From NCBI RefSeq assembly GCF_002019665.1, contig NZ_KV917375.1:1741175-1805174 (forward strand): a stretch of DNA of 64,000 nucleotides, in the 5' to 3' direction. The DNA comes from Sutcliffiella halmapala. GTDB lineage: Bacteria; Bacillota; Bacilli; Bacillales; Bacillaceae_I. The notes under the pieces are model-generated. The model saw only the letters and a program-made list of their open reading frames with translations, did no database searches and was not told where the DNA came from. This document shows positions 1 to 8,316 of this stretch, one piece after another (position 1 is the first letter of the stretch; each line of letters begins with the position of its first letter). The position numbers and the translations under genes are program-made.

Positions 1-2
1 TA

Positions 3-710
3 GAAGAAGGGACTCCTCAAGGTGGTCCGCTAAGTCCTCTTCTCTCTAACATCCTCTTGGATAAACTCGATAAAGAGCTAGAATCCAGAGGCCACAATTT
101 CGTCCGATATGCGGATGATTGTAACATTTATGTTCAGTCCAAGAAGGCAGGGGAAAGAGTCATGAACTCCATCACTGACTTCATTGAAAAGAAGCTGAAA
201 CTAAAAGTTAATCGAGAGAAATCGGCAGTAGACCGCCCTTGGAGGCGTAAGTTTCTTGGCTTTAGCTTTACTATTCATAAAGAACCTAAGGTTCGGATAG
301 CAAACGAAAGTATCAAACGACTTAAAGCTAACATAAGAATTCTTACTTCCCGTTCTAAACCAATCCCAATGGAATGGAGAATAAGGAAGCTAAACCAATA
401 CCTAGTAGGGTGGTGCAGCTACTTTGCCCTCGCAGACACACCGAGCAAATTCAAAGAATTTGATGAGTGGATAAGAAGAAGGCTACGAATGATTGTATGG
501 AAAGAATGGAAGAAACCGAAGACCAAAGTGAGGAAATTAAAAGGTTTAGGAGTTCACCCATATAAAGCATACGAATGGGGCAATTCTAGGAAGAAATACT
601 GGAGAATCTCCAAGAGTCCAGTCTTACACAGAACCCTTGGGAACTCCTATTGGAGTTCCCAAGGGCTCAAAAGTCTATATGCAAGATATCAAAGTCTACG
701 TCAATTTTAA
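3..710 (+). CDS. ltrA: Group II intron reverse transcriptase/maturase (C-terminal part, LtrA family)
   Basis: This is the C-terminal part of the intron-encoded protein that reverse-transcribes the intron and helps it splice. The frame is open to the window edge. It reads TPQGGPLSPLLSN (RT block 4) and then FVRYADDC, which holds the catalytic YADD box. After these come the thumb and the group II maturase-specific domain (FLGFSFTI, then LNQYLVGWCSYF). The end reads HRTLGNSYW, typical of full-length maturases, so the 3' end looks intact. An initiating codon at 57 is only an internal Met; the real start lies upstream of the window. The last 80 bases contain an unusually strong hairpin (634-665). 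Confidence 0.95.
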   Translation, partial: EEGTPQGGPLSPLLSNILLDKLDKELESRGHNFVRYADDCNIYVQSKKAGERVMNSITDFIEKKLKLKVNREKSAVDRPWRRKFLGFSFTIHKEPKVRIANESIKRLKANIRILTSRSKPIPMEWRIRKLNQYLVGWCSYFALADTPSKFKEFDEWIRRRLRMIVWKEWKKPKTKVRKLKGLGVHPYKAYEWGNSRKKYWRISKSPVLHRTLGNSYWSSQGLKSLYARYQSLRQF

Positions 711-714
711 TTGA

Positions 715-784
715 ACCGCCGTATACCGAACGGTACGTACGGTGGTGTGAGAGGTCGGGGGTTAGTCATCCCCTCCTACTCGAT
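715..784 (+). ncRNA. Group II intron domains V and VI
   Basis: Domain V: 715-723 pairs with 738-746 (9 bp with one G-U). A two-base bulge (CG, 736-737) follows, then an upper stem TACC/GGTA (724-727 with 732-735) closed by a GAAC tetraloop. Domain VI: a GGGG/CCCC stem with AGG/CCT and GAG/CTC below it, leaving an unpaired A at 778 as the candidate branch point six bases before the end ..CTCGAT at 784. The layout is that of a catalytically complete intron 3' end. The exact splice site could be one base off. Confidence 0.85.
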
Positions 785-840
785 TTACATATAGCTTATT
801 TCAAATGATGGAATGAAAAAAAAGTAAAAGAAATTATATT

Positions 841-861
841 AAATTTCACTATTTGAAATTT
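841..861. promoter_or_regulatory. Inverted repeat, putative operator of the catabolic operon
   Basis: Perfect 8-bp inverted repeat AAATTTCA / TGAAATTT with a 5-base centre, six bases upstream of the proposed -35 box of the flavin reductase gene. Its position and size suit a dimeric regulator. The IclR-family gene at 2995 is the obvious candidate, but nothing here proves which protein binds. Confidence 0.45.
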
Positions 862-866
862 TAAGA

Positions 867-895
867 TTGTTCAGAAAAATATTTCCGATTATAGT
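867..895 (+). promoter_or_regulatory. Putative sigma-A promoter of the catabolic operon
   Basis: TTGTTC (867-872), a 17-bp spacer and TATAGT (890-895), about 30 bases before the first start codon. The -10 is good and the -35 moderate. It lies between the group II intron and the first gene of the block. Confidence 0.5.
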
Positions 896-926
896 GTAAA
901 AAGAAATAGATGGAGGTGATGTTTGA

Positions 927-1412
927 TTGGATACTCGAGCATTAAGAAATTGTTTTGGTAATTTTGCTACGGGAGTAACAGTTGTAACTTGGGCTGCAGG
1001 AGAACAGCAACGAAGTGGGATTACGGTAAACTCCTTTACCTCAGTCTCTTTGGACCCACCACTTGTGTTGGTTTCTATTGATTGCAAAGCAAGAGCATGT
1101 GAAGCCTTGAAAAACAAACCATTTGTTATTAACATTTTAGCTTCTGATCAAGAAGCTATAGCTTGGCAATTTGCAGGAAGACCACAAATTGATTTAGAGA
1201 TGGAATGGGAAGATACCGAACTAGGTCCGAAAATTAAAGGCGCATTGGCAACAATGGAGTGTGAACCATGGCAGGCTTATGAGGCAGGAGATCATGTTCT
1301 TTATTTAGGAAAAGTGAAAGCGTTTACAGTTAATGGAGGAAATGCGCTTTTATTTTATAAAGGTAAATTTTATGACAGTAAAGAGATGGAAAAAAAGCTC
1401 ATTGAGGGTTAA
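927..1412 (+). CDS. Flavin reductase, partner of the adjacent HpaB-type monooxygenase
   Basis: Small flavin reductase (161 aa) of the FMN-binding split-barrel family (HpaC/NtaB type). It makes reduced flavin with NAD(P)H and passes it to a separate oxygenase. Visible family marks are FATGVTVVTW near the N-terminus, SGITVNSFTSVSLDPPLVLVS and a central FVINIL. The start is TTG at 927, set by GGAGGTGAT at 912-920; no ATG fits. The oxygenase gene follows 15 bases downstream, so the two form a two-component hydroxylase. By analogy with the Geobacillus anthranilate system, FAD rather than FMN is the likely flavin. A cre site lies inside the gene (1315-1328). Confidence 0.88.
   Translation: MDTRALRNCFGNFATGVTVVTWAAGEQQRSGITVNSFTSVSLDPPLVLVSIDCKARACEALKNKPFVINILASDQEAIAWQFAGRPQIDLEMEWEDTELGPKIKGALATMECEPWQAYEAGDHVLYLGKVKAFTVNGGNALLFYKGKFYDSKEMEKKLIEG
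1315..1328 (+). promoter_or_regulatory. Intragenic cre site (CcpA binding)
   Basis: TGAAAGCGTTTACA matches the cre consensus TGWAANCGNTNWCA at every defined position. It lies about 430 bases downstream of the proposed promoter, inside the flavin reductase gene. Carbon catabolite repression by transcriptional roadblock is the natural reading for a catabolic operon. Confidence 0.7.
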
Positions 1413-1427
1413 TTAGGGGGACGGAAG

Positions 1428-2903
1428 ATGGGGATTAGGACTGGGGAGCAATATATCGAAGCATTAAAATCGAGAAGGCCAGAAATCTGGCTTGGTGGAC
1501 GAAAGGTGACAGACCTTTACAATGAAGATGTGTTTAAACAACCGATCCATGAGATTGCCAAGCTTTATGATATGCAGTTTGATCCAGCTTATCAAGATAA
1601 AATCACGCATGTTTGTGAAGAAACTGGCGAACGAGTAAATAACGCGTTCCTTGTCCCAAGGTCACATGAAGATTTGATGGCTCGAAGCGCATTATTTGAA
1701 GCGTTTGCAAGAGCCACCTTTGGATTAATGGGAAGAACGCCAGATTTCTTAAATGTAGTTATTACATCGATGGCAAGCAATTCATGGTTCCTTGATAAAT
1801 ACAATCCAGATTGGTCAAAAAACATTCGAAACTATTACCGATTTGTCCGTGATAATGATTTATTTTTAACACATGCCATTATCAATCCGCAAAATGACCG
1901 TAGTAAAGCATCTTATGAACAAAAGGATATATTTACACACTTAGGTACGGTCAAGGAGACAAAAGAAGGGCTAGTTGTTCGTGGTGCGAAAATGCTTGCT
2001 ACATTAGCTCCGATTACAGATGAAGTTATTATTTATTCATTTCCAGGATTCCAGCCAGGAGATGAAAGATATGCTCTTGCATTTGCGATACCAATTGATA
2101 CTCCTGGATTAAGAATTATTTGTCGAGAGCAGATGCAAGATGGGAAACGTTCCTTATTTGATCACCCACTCGCTTCAAGATATGAAGAAATGGACGCGAT
2201 TTTAGCCTTTAATGATGTACTAGTTCCTTGGGATCGAGTGTTTATGTATAACAATGTTGAAGCAGCTAACTCTTTATATCCAATGACTGGTATTGCTCAA
2301 CAACCAGCACATCAGTCAGGAGTTCGAGGTTATGTGAAGTTAGCATTTGCTACAGAAGTAGCTTGTAAAGTAGCAGATTCTATTGGGGTAGATGGCTATC
2401 TTAATGTACAGAACGACTTAGGGGAATTAGTACAGGCGGTTGAGACCATTCGAGCTTTATTACGTGTTTCTGAATATGAATATGAAGTGACGAAAGATGG
2501 GGAGTATCGACCTGCACCTGCTCCATTAGAAACCATTCGAGGCTTATTACCAAAAATGTATCCACGGGCTATAGAGGTAATGCAAGTAATTGGTGCTGGC
2601 GGCCTTCTAATGTCACCAACGGGATCTGACTTCGATAATCCGGAATTAAGACCGGATTTAGATAAATATTTTGGTGGACGTGAAGGAGTTTCAGCGGAAG
2701 AACGTGTAAGACTTTTTAAACTAGCTTGGGATTTATGTGGGGAAGCATTTGGTCAACGTTTGCTTCAGTACGAGCGTTATTATACAGGTGATCCAATTAG
2801 AAAAAGAGCAATTTTTTACAACCAATACAAGCGAAAAAATAAATTTGAAATGGCTGAGATGGCACTCAGAAATACGACAAAAACTGAGAAGAATCTAATT
2901 TGA
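1428..2903 (+). CDS. FADH2-dependent monooxygenase, HpaB family; probable anthranilate 3-hydroxylase
   Basis: 491-aa oxygenase of the 4-hydroxyphenylacetate 3-monooxygenase (HpaB/HpaH) family, which uses reduced FAD from a partner reductase and O2 to hydroxylate aromatics. The family length is normal, with recognisable blocks [19 protein letters not shown] at the N-terminus, [22 protein letters not shown] and VPWDRVF. ATG at 1428 follows GGGGGACGG. Family membership alone would suggest 4-hydroxyphenylacetate. However, the operon continues into 3-hydroxyanthranilate cleavage and holds a FAD synthetase, as in the Geobacillus thermodenitrificans anthranilate cluster. Anthranilate to 3-hydroxyanthranilate is therefore the better inference. 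No homoprotocatechuate genes are present. Confidence 0.85.
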   Translation: MGIRTGEQYIEALKSRRPEIWLGGRKVTDLYNEDVFKQPIHEIAKLYDMQFDPAYQDKITHVCEETGERVNNAFLVPRSHEDLMARSALFEAFARATFGLMGRTPDFLNVVITSMASNSWFLDKYNPDWSKNIRNYYRFVRDNDLFLTHAIINPQNDRSKASYEQKDIFTHLGTVKETKEGLVVRGAKMLATLAPITDEVIIYSFPGFQPGDERYALAFAIPIDTPGLRIICREQMQDGKRSLFDHPLASRYEEMDAILAFNDVLVPWDRVFMYNNVEAANSLYPMTGIAQQPAHQSGVRGYVKLAFATEVACKVADSIGVDGYLNVQNDLGELVQAVETIRALLRVSEYEYEVTKDGEYRPAPAPLETIRGLLPKMYPRAIEVMQVIGAGGLLMSPTGSDFDNPELRPDLDKYFGGREGVSAEERVRLFKLAWDLCGEAFGQRLLQYERYYTGDPIRKRAIFYNQYKRKNKFEMAEMALRNTTKTEKNLI

Positions 2904-2994
2904 AATAAAGGGATTTGACGTTTTTTGTTTAATAATAGAATGTTGTGTATATTCAGACATTAAATAAAAAACAGTGTATAAAAGGAGCGAAAAC

Positions 2995-3744
2995 ATGATT
3001 TCCTCTGTGCTAAAAGTCTCGAAAATATTGGACTGTTTTACTGGTAATGAGCCGGTATTAGGTAATCAAGAAATTGCAGAGAAATTAGGAATGAATGTAA
3101 GTACGGTTCATCATATCGTAAGCACCTTATGTCATGAAGGAATTCTTATCCAGGATAGTCGAAAGAAGTACCGTTTAGGATGGAAGTTGTTAGAGTGGAG
3201 TAATCATGTAATGTACCAACAAGAAATTTATAGTGAGGCTATTCCTATAGTGGAGGATCTTGTTCGCCAGTATAACGGGACGGTACATATCGGGATGTTT
3301 GATGCAGGAGAAGTGCGTTTCGTGTTAAAGGTATCAGCGAAAAACTCGGTATCTGTTCCAACATTCGTAGGTGCTAGGAAACCGGCTTATTGTACGAGCA
3401 CAGGGAAAATTCTGCTGTCATTTAATCCAACTTTTATCCAACCTACTATTTCAAAAGGTTTATTGCAACGAGCTCCTAATACGATTACATGTGTTAAAAA
3501 ATTGAAAAAAGAACTTGATGAAATAAGGGAGCAAGGATATGCCATTAGTAATAATGAAAATGAATTAGGATTATACGGAATAGCAGCTCCTATTCACTCT
3601 TATACAGGGCAAACGGTAGCAGCATTAAATATGGTCGGACCAATTTCTTATATGCAAGGAAGTCAAAAGCAGTCTATCATCCAAAGTGTTTTAAAAACTT
3701 CACAACAAATCTCAAAAGAGTTAGGTTATATTAGCAATTTATGA
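2995..3744 (+). CDS. IclR-family transcriptional regulator
   Basis: 249-aa IclR regulator: an N-terminal winged HTH (about residues 5-60, with NQEIAEKLGMNVSTVHHIV as recognition region) and a C-terminal effector domain (ending near SYMQGSQKQSI). IclR proteins usually control aromatic or short-acid catabolism and respond to a pathway metabolite. I place the start at ATG 2995 after AAAGGAG; an upstream in-frame GTG at 2974 lacks a ribosome site. It lies in the operon between the hydroxylase pair and the ring-cleavage genes, so it is the likely local regulator. The 91-bp gap upstream carries a TTGACG-like element and may hold a secondary promoter. Confidence 0.9.
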   Translation: MISSVLKVSKILDCFTGNEPVLGNQEIAEKLGMNVSTVHHIVSTLCHEGILIQDSRKKYRLGWKLLEWSNHVMYQQEIYSEAIPIVEDLVRQYNGTVHIGMFDAGEVRFVLKVSAKNSVSVPTFVGARKPAYCTSTGKILLSFNPTFIQPTISKGLLQRAPNTITCVKKLKKELDEIREQGYAISNNENELGLYGIAAPIHSYTGQTVAALNMVGPISYMQGSQKQSIIQSVLKTSQQISKELGYISNL

Positions 3745-3755
3745 TAACGCTTACA
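3742..3755 (+). promoter_or_regulatory. Second cre-like site before the ring-cleavage genes
   Basis: TGATAACGCTTACA differs from the cre consensus at one position (T for A at position 4). It overlaps the stop codon of the IclR gene and precedes the dioxygenase gene by 36 bases. With the site at 1315 it gives the operon two CcpA candidates. Confidence 0.5.
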
Positions 3756-3790
3756 AATAGGTTTTTGAAGAAGAAAAGGGAGGAATTTTA

Positions 3791-4330
3791 ATGACATTAA
3801 AATCAAGAACGTTAAACATTTTACAAGTAATCGAGGATAATAAACATTTATTAAAGCCGCCAGTTAATAACAAAGTGCTTTGGGAAGATTCGGAGTTTAT
3901 CGCGATGTTACTTGGTGGGCCAAACCGAAGAAGGGATTTTCATGTGGACCCGTCCGATGAATTCTTTTATCAAGTAAAAGGTGATTGCTATGTAGAGTGT
4001 ATTAATGAAAATGGGGAACGTGAGGTTGTCACAGTTAAAGAAGGAGAAATGTTTATGCTGCCTGCTAATGTTCCTCACTCTCCTCATCGGGTGGCAGACA
4101 CGTATGGCATTGTTCTTGAAAGAAAAAGAGATACAGGAGAACTGGAAGACTTTGTATGGTTTTGTGACCAATGTAACGAAGAAATGCATCGAGTGACGGT
4201 TCAATTGACGAACATTGAAACACAAGTAAAAGGTGCTATTGAACAATTTAATGGAAGTGAAGAACTAAGAACTTGTGAACATTGTGGTCATGTAATGCCA
4301 GAGGAAGTAGATGTGTGGAAATGCGAATAG
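3791..4330 (+). CDS. nbaC: 3-hydroxyanthranilate 3,4-dioxygenase
   Basis: 179-aa cupin dioxygenase that opens 3-hydroxyanthranilate to 2-amino-3-carboxymuconate 6-semialdehyde using Fe(II) and O2. Visible marks are GGPNRRRDFHVDPSDEFFYQ (metal His and Glu plus substrate arginines), then MLPANVPHSPHR (third metal His). At the C-terminus two CxxC pairs (CDQC and CEHC) make the rubredoxin-like iron site of the bacterial enzyme. GGGAGG precedes ATG 3791. It is the committed ring-cleavage step of the operon; the decarboxylase gene overlaps its end by 16 bases. Confidence 0.95.
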   Translation: MTLKSRTLNILQVIEDNKHLLKPPVNNKVLWEDSEFIAMLLGGPNRRRDFHVDPSDEFFYQVKGDCYVECINENGEREVVTVKEGEMFMLPANVPHSPHRVADTYGIVLERKRDTGELEDFVWFCDQCNEEMHRVTVQLTNIETQVKGAIEQFNGSEELRTCEHCGHVMPEEVDVWKCE

Positions 4331-5376
4331 ATTTTCATACCCACATCATTCCTAAAGAGTTCCCTGACTTTGCGAAAAAGCATGGAGGAGATCGTTGGCC
4401 AACATTACAGCAAACTTGTACATGTGGTGCGAATATCATGGTTGCTGGAAAGGTATTTAGAGAAGTTACCGATCAAGTATGGTGCCCGCATAAACGTATT
4501 CAAGATATGGATCGTGAAGGGGTAGATATTCAAGTCCTTTCCCCGATTCCTGTTACCTTTTCTTATTGGGCGGATACTGATGCAGCGCTTGAAATGGCAC
4601 AGCTCCAGAACGATTTTATCGCTGAAACGGTGAAAGAGTATCCAAAACGATTTATTGGCTTAGGAACAGTGCCTCTTCAAGATACGAAAGTAGCGATTGA
4701 AGAAATGGATCGTTGTATGCATGATTTAAACCTAGCGGGCATTGAAATCGGGACAAATGTGAATGGAGAAAATTTAGATGCCCCCCATTTAACGGAGTTT
4801 TTTCGAATGGCAGAGGAGTGGAATGTACCATTATTTATCCACCCTTGGGAAACGATGGCGAAAGATAGAACACCAAGACACAATTTCATGTACACAATTG
4901 GAATGCCAAGTGAAACAGCCTTAGCTGCAGCAAGTTTAATTTGGAGTGGCGTAATGGAGAAGTTTCCTAAACTGAAAATTTGTTTTGCACACGGCGGTGG
5001 ATCCTTCCCTTACATTTTACCAAGGCTAGATCAAGGCTGGGACGTTTGGCCACAGTTAAGGTTAACGACTCATCCTCCTAGTTATTATGCAAAAAACTTC
5101 TATTTCGACTCGCTTAATTATGATTCGTTAAATACCAAATATTTAATTGATCGTTTTGGGTTAGATAAGGTCATTATGGGTTCTGACTATCCATTTTTAT
5201 TAAGAGAAATTCCTCCTGGAAAAGTAATAGATGGAATGGAAGACCTTTCTGATCATGACAAAAGCATGCTTTTAGGAAAAAACGCTTTACAATTCTTGAA
5301 CTTAAAGGAGACCGATTTTGACTATGAATCAAAAGCTGATGACTCCAGAGGAGAAGCTAGAACAATTAGGACTTGA
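4315..5376 (+). CDS. nbaD: 2-amino-3-carboxymuconate-6-semialdehyde decarboxylase (ACMSD)
   Basis: Amidohydrolase-fold zinc enzyme that decarboxylates the ring-cleavage product to 2-aminomuconate semialdehyde. It carries the metal motif FHTHIIP at the N-terminus, LFIHPWE, CFAHGGGSFPY and GSDYPF with the conserved metal Asp. The start is GTG 4315 (AGAGGAAG seven bases upstream) or ATG 4321; both overlap the dioxygenase stop, which suggests translational coupling. An earlier TTG at 4282 is unlikely. The protein is slightly longer than usual: its last 20 residues overlap the next gene by 59 bases. Confidence 0.93.
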   Translation: MEMRIDFHTHIIPKEFPDFAKKHGGDRWPTLQQTCTCGANIMVAGKVFREVTDQVWCPHKRIQDMDREGVDIQVLSPIPVTFSYWADTDAALEMAQLQNDFIAETVKEYPKRFIGLGTVPLQDTKVAIEEMDRCMHDLNLAGIEIGTNVNGENLDAPHLTEFFRMAEEWNVPLFIHPWETMAKDRTPRHNFMYTIGMPSETALAAASLIWSGVMEKFPKLKICFAHGGGSFPYILPRLDQGWDVWPQLRLTTHPPSYYAKNFYFDSLNYDSLNTKYLIDRFGLDKVIMGSDYPFLLREIPPGKVIDGMEDLSDHDKSMLLGKNALQFLNLKETDFDYESKADDSRGEARTIRT

Positions 5377-5785
5377 GCTTAAACACATTCGTCCAGCCGT
5401 TGGAAACTATATTAGTCATGTCCGAGTTGATAACTTGATTTTTACAGCTGGGCAAGGGGTAGATCAATATCACGGGAAATTAGGTAGAGAATTTACCGTG
5501 GCTGAAGGCTATAAAGCATCACAGCAATCTATGTTAAATCTATTAAGTGTACTTAAAGTTGAGCTAGGTGAGCTTAGTAAAGTGAAGCGGATTGTCAAAA
5601 TGCTCGGATTTGTCAATTGTACGGAGGACTTTACAGATCACCCAAAAGTAATAAATGGAGCTTCTGATCTGTTAGTGGAAGTATTTGGTGAAAAGGGAAG
5701 GCATGCTAGGTCAGCGGTAGGCATGGCACAGCTTCCGAACAATACAGCGATTGAAATCGAGTTAATTGTAGAAGTGGAAGATTAA
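5318..5785 (+). CDS. nbaF: RidA/YjgF-family 2-aminomuconate deaminase
   Basis: 155-aa member of the RidA (YjgF/YER057c/UK114) family. In this pathway the family member removes the amino group of 2-aminomuconate to give 4-oxalocrotonate and ammonia. Family blocks seen are GNYISHVRVDNLIFTAGQG and, at the end, LPNNTAIEIELIVEVE; RHARSAVG carries the conserved Arg that holds the carboxylate. TTG 5318 fits the AAAGGAG site (5304-5310) best; ATG 5324 is the alternative. The start lies inside the ACMSD gene, a 59-base overlap. Other RidA paralogues act on generic enamines, so the specific role comes from context. Confidence 0.85.
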   Translation: MTMNQKLMTPEEKLEQLGLELKHIRPAVGNYISHVRVDNLIFTAGQGVDQYHGKLGREFTVAEGYKASQQSMLNLLSVLKVELGELSKVKRIVKMLGFVNCTEDFTDHPKVINGASDLLVEVFGEKGRHARSAVGMAQLPNNTAIEIELIVEVED

Positions 5786-5790
5786 GAGAC

Positions 5791-5815
5791 GCCTTTCTCC
5801 TCTAAGGGGGGAGGC
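5791..5815 (+). terminator. Weak intercistronic hairpin
   Basis: GCCT..AGGC outer pairs with a pyrimidine/G-run inner stem (10 pairs including wobbles), followed by ACTTTT. It lies between the deaminase and dehydrogenase genes. It may attenuate or protect the mRNA rather than end the operon, because all following genes continue the pathway. Confidence 0.35.
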
Positions 5816-5832
5816 ACTTTTCGAAAGGACCG

Positions 5833-7317
5833 GTGGCTACTATGCAGGTAAAAGAAATAAGGAAGAAAAAAGTCCAACCGATTGATTGTCGCCACTTTAT
5901 TGATGGTGAATACATCGATTCGTTAAATCTAAAAACCTTCGAAAATATCAATCCAGCAACGGAAGAAGTGTTAGGAAAGGTAGCAGAAGGTGGAAAGGCA
6001 GAAATTGATTTAGCAGTTAAGGCAGCCAAAAAAGCATTAAAAGGTCCGTGGAAAAAGTTTACAACCAAACAGCGGTCTGATGTTTTAAGAAGAATTGGCG
6101 ACGGTATTATGAAGAGAAAAGAAGAACTGGCTGCATTAGAAGCACTTGATACAGGTAAACCTTTTGAACTAGCGCTTGAAATGGACATTACTCGATCTGC
6201 CTATAATTTTTATTTTTTTGCAGATTTTCTTACCTCAATGGGCGGAGAGTCGTACCAGCAGGATGAGGTAGCACTTCATTATTCCATTCGTCGACCAGTA
6301 GGAGTCGTCGGAATGATTAATCCGTGGAACCTTCCACTACTTTTATTAACGTGGAAGCTAGCTCCTTGTCTGGCAGCTGGAAATACGGCAGTTATGAAGC
6401 CGGCGGAATGGTCGCCAATGACAGCAACGGTTTTAGCTGAAATTTGCAAAGAAGCGGGAGTACCAGATGGTGTAGTAAATCTTGTACACGGATTTGGGGC
6501 AGATTCAGCAGGTTCAGCATTAACGGAACATCCAGATGTGGATGCGATAACCTTTACAGGTGAAACCAAGACAGGTTCTGCCATTATGAAGGCAGCAGCA
6601 CCAACGTTAAAAAAGCTTTCCTATGAACTAGGTGGGAAAAATCCCAATATTATCTTTGCTGATTCTGATTTAGATGAAGTAATTGAAACGACATTAAAGT
6701 CCAGCTTCATGAACCAGGGGGAAGTTTGTCTTTGTGGTTCACGCATCTATGTAGAGAGTACTGTGTATGAGAGCTTTATTGAAAAATTTGTAGCAAAAAC
6801 AAAAGAGTTACAGACAGGTGATCCGTTCCATCCAGCTACAAAAGTTGGCGCTGTAATCAGTAAAGAACATTATGAACGAGTCCTTTCCTACATCGATATT
6901 GCTGTGGAGGAAGGAGGTACGATTTTAACAGGTGGTGCTAGACCTGAGGAATTAGAGAAGGGGTATTTTATCTCCCCTACGATAGTGGTTGGTCTCGATC
7001 GAACGGCGAGATGTGTTCGAGAAGAAATTTTTGGTCCGGTTGTTACCGTTCTGCCATTTGAAACTGAAGAAGAGGTAGTAGAACAAGCCAATGACACGCA
7101 TTATGGTTTAGGGGCGACCATTTGGACGAACGACCTACGTCGCGCCCATCGCGTTGCACGAGAAATTGAGGCAGGAATCATCTGGATTAACACATGGTAT
7201 TTACGAGATTTACGTACACCATTTGGTGGTATGAAGCAAAGTGGCATAGGGAGAGAAGGCGGGATGCATAGTTTCGATTTTTATAGTGAACTTTCAAACG
7301 TCACAGTAAAGTTATAA
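5833..7317 (+). CDS. nbaE: 2-aminomuconate-6-semialdehyde dehydrogenase (ALDH family)
   Basis: 494-aa NAD-dependent aldehyde dehydrogenase that oxidises 2-aminomuconate semialdehyde to 2-aminomuconate. Standard ALDH marks are present: PWNLPLLL, the NAD fold region with FTGETKTG, ELGGKNPNI with the general-base Glu, the catalytic Cys in GEVCLCGSR, and EEIFGPVV. The start is GTG 5833 (AAAGGA three bases away) or ATG 5842 (twelve bases away); neither spacing is ideal. Its place between the deaminase and the oxopentenoate hydratase assigns the substrate; sequence alone would also allow hydroxymuconic semialdehyde. Confidence 0.9.
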   Translation: MATMQVKEIRKKKVQPIDCRHFIDGEYIDSLNLKTFENINPATEEVLGKVAEGGKAEIDLAVKAAKKALKGPWKKFTTKQRSDVLRRIGDGIMKRKEELAALEALDTGKPFELALEMDITRSAYNFYFFADFLTSMGGESYQQDEVALHYSIRRPVGVVGMINPWNLPLLLLTWKLAPCLAAGNTAVMKPAEWSPMTATVLAEICKEAGVPDGVVNLVHGFGADSAGSALTEHPDVDAITFTGETKTGSAIMKAAAPTLKKLSYELGGKNPNIIFADSDLDEVIETTLKSSFMNQGEVCLCGSRIYVESTVYESFIEKFVAKTKELQTGDPFHPATKVGAVISKEHYERVLSYIDIAVEEGGTILTGGARPEELEKGYFISPTIVVGLDRTARCVREEIFGPVVTVLPFETEEEVVEQANDTHYGLGATIWTNDLRRAHRVAREIEAGIIWINTWYLRDLRTPFGGMKQSGIGREGGMHSFDFYSELSNVTVKL

Positions 7318-7332
7318 GCGTAAAAGGAGTGA

Positions 7333-8118
7333 ATGTCATTGGCTATTGAAACAAAAGATCTATCAGATATTTTAATTAGTGCAGAAGAAACCAAAAAAGG
7401 AGTCCGTCCTTTAACAGAACTAGCGCCTAATTTAACCATTGATGAAGCATATAGAATCCAGCTAGCAACTATCGAAAAGAAAATATCTGAGGGGCAAGTA
7501 ATAAGCGGGAAAAAAATCGGCCTAACATCTCTAGCAATGCAACAGTTATTGGGGGTAGATGAACCAGACTATGGGCATTTACTTCATAGTATGGAAATTT
7601 GTAATGGAGGAACTGTTTCTCGAGATAGCCTTTTGCAGCCTAAAGTAGAAGCGGAGATTGCTTTTGTTCTGAAGAAAGACTTAATCGGGCCAAATGTGAC
7701 AGTAGCAGACGTACTAGAGGCTACTGATTATATCCAACCAGCAATTGAAATCGTTGATAGTCGAGTGGAGAACTGGAAAATCAAGCTTTGCGATACGGTT
7801 GCAGATAATGCCTCTTCTGGTCTATATGTTTTAGGCGAGAAAAAGTTAGCTCTGGATGAGGTCGACTTGAAGGAAATAAAAATGGAGTTATATAGAAATG
7901 GAGTTTTAGAAAATGAAGGGGTTGGCAAAGCAGCATTAGGTAATCCAGCGTACTGCGTGGCATGGCTTGCCAATAAATTAACGACATACGGAATCCACTT
8001 AAAAGCAAATGAGGTTATTTTATCTGGTGCGTTATCCGCTGCTGTAAATGCTAATAAGGGAGACGTTTTTTTTGCAAAGTTTGATAGCCTTGGAGAAGTA
8101 GAAGTGCGCTTTGACTAA
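7333..8118 (+). CDS. 2-oxopent-4-enoate hydratase
   Basis: 261-aa member of the fumarylacetoacetate-hydrolase-like hydratase/decarboxylase family. It hydrates 2-oxopent-4-enoate to 4-hydroxy-2-oxovalerate. The run KKIGLTS, EAEIAFVLKKDL and the NWKIKLCDTVADNASSG block follow the hydratase (XylJ/MhpD) pattern. The paralogue at 10467 shows the decarboxylase pattern instead. AAAGGAGTGA precedes ATG 7333. The hydratase normally works in a complex with the decarboxylase, and both are in this operon. It is followed by a 390-bp repeat-filled gap. Confidence 0.85.
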   Translation: MSLAIETKDLSDILISAEETKKGVRPLTELAPNLTIDEAYRIQLATIEKKISEGQVISGKKIGLTSLAMQQLLGVDEPDYGHLLHSMEICNGGTVSRDSLLQPKVEAEIAFVLKKDLIGPNVTVADVLEATDYIQPAIEIVDSRVENWKIKLCDTVADNASSGLYVLGEKKLALDEVDLKEIKMELYRNGVLENEGVGKAALGNPAYCVAWLANKLTTYGIHLKANEVILSGALSAAVNANKGDVFFAKFDSLGEVEVRFD

Positions 8119-8145
8119 AATAGTATGAACGTTTTGGTAAACCGC

Positions 8146-8238
8146 CCCTGATGATTGGAGTGCAACCGCCCGCGATCGCTGCCACCTAGCACGGAAATCA
8201 ACAGGGTGTTCAAAGGAGTCACCGTATTTTCAGGGTAG
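8146..8238. repeat. Intergenic palindromic repeat, short copy
   Basis: Starts CCCTGATGATT (8146-8156) and carries an imperfect inverted copy AATCAACAGGG at 8196-8206. It then shares a 3' tail (..GTATTTTCAGGGTAG) with the longer copy at 8317-8488. Relative to that copy the internal GC-rich part is missing, so it looks like a deletion derivative. It lies in the gap inside the catabolic operon. Confidence 0.75.
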
Positions 8239-8316
8239 ACACCCATGCAAACCAAATTTGCACCATGGCGGATGAAAATGGAACTCGGATCGTTAATCGC
8301 AATGATTCCCCGTCGC

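Larger units (their letters stand above)
1..784 (+). mobile_element. Group II intron, 3' part (cut by window start)
   Basis: The window opens inside an intron-encoded reverse transcriptase and continues through the RNA domains that end a group II intron. Domain V and domain VI can be folded directly from the sequence (see separate entry), which puts the 3' splice site at about 784. The 5' part of the intron, including domains I-III and the start of the ORF, lies outside the window. The element sits just upstream of the catabolic block and in the same orientation. The exon sequence after 784 is non-coding, so no gene is visibly split on this side. Confidence 0.88.
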
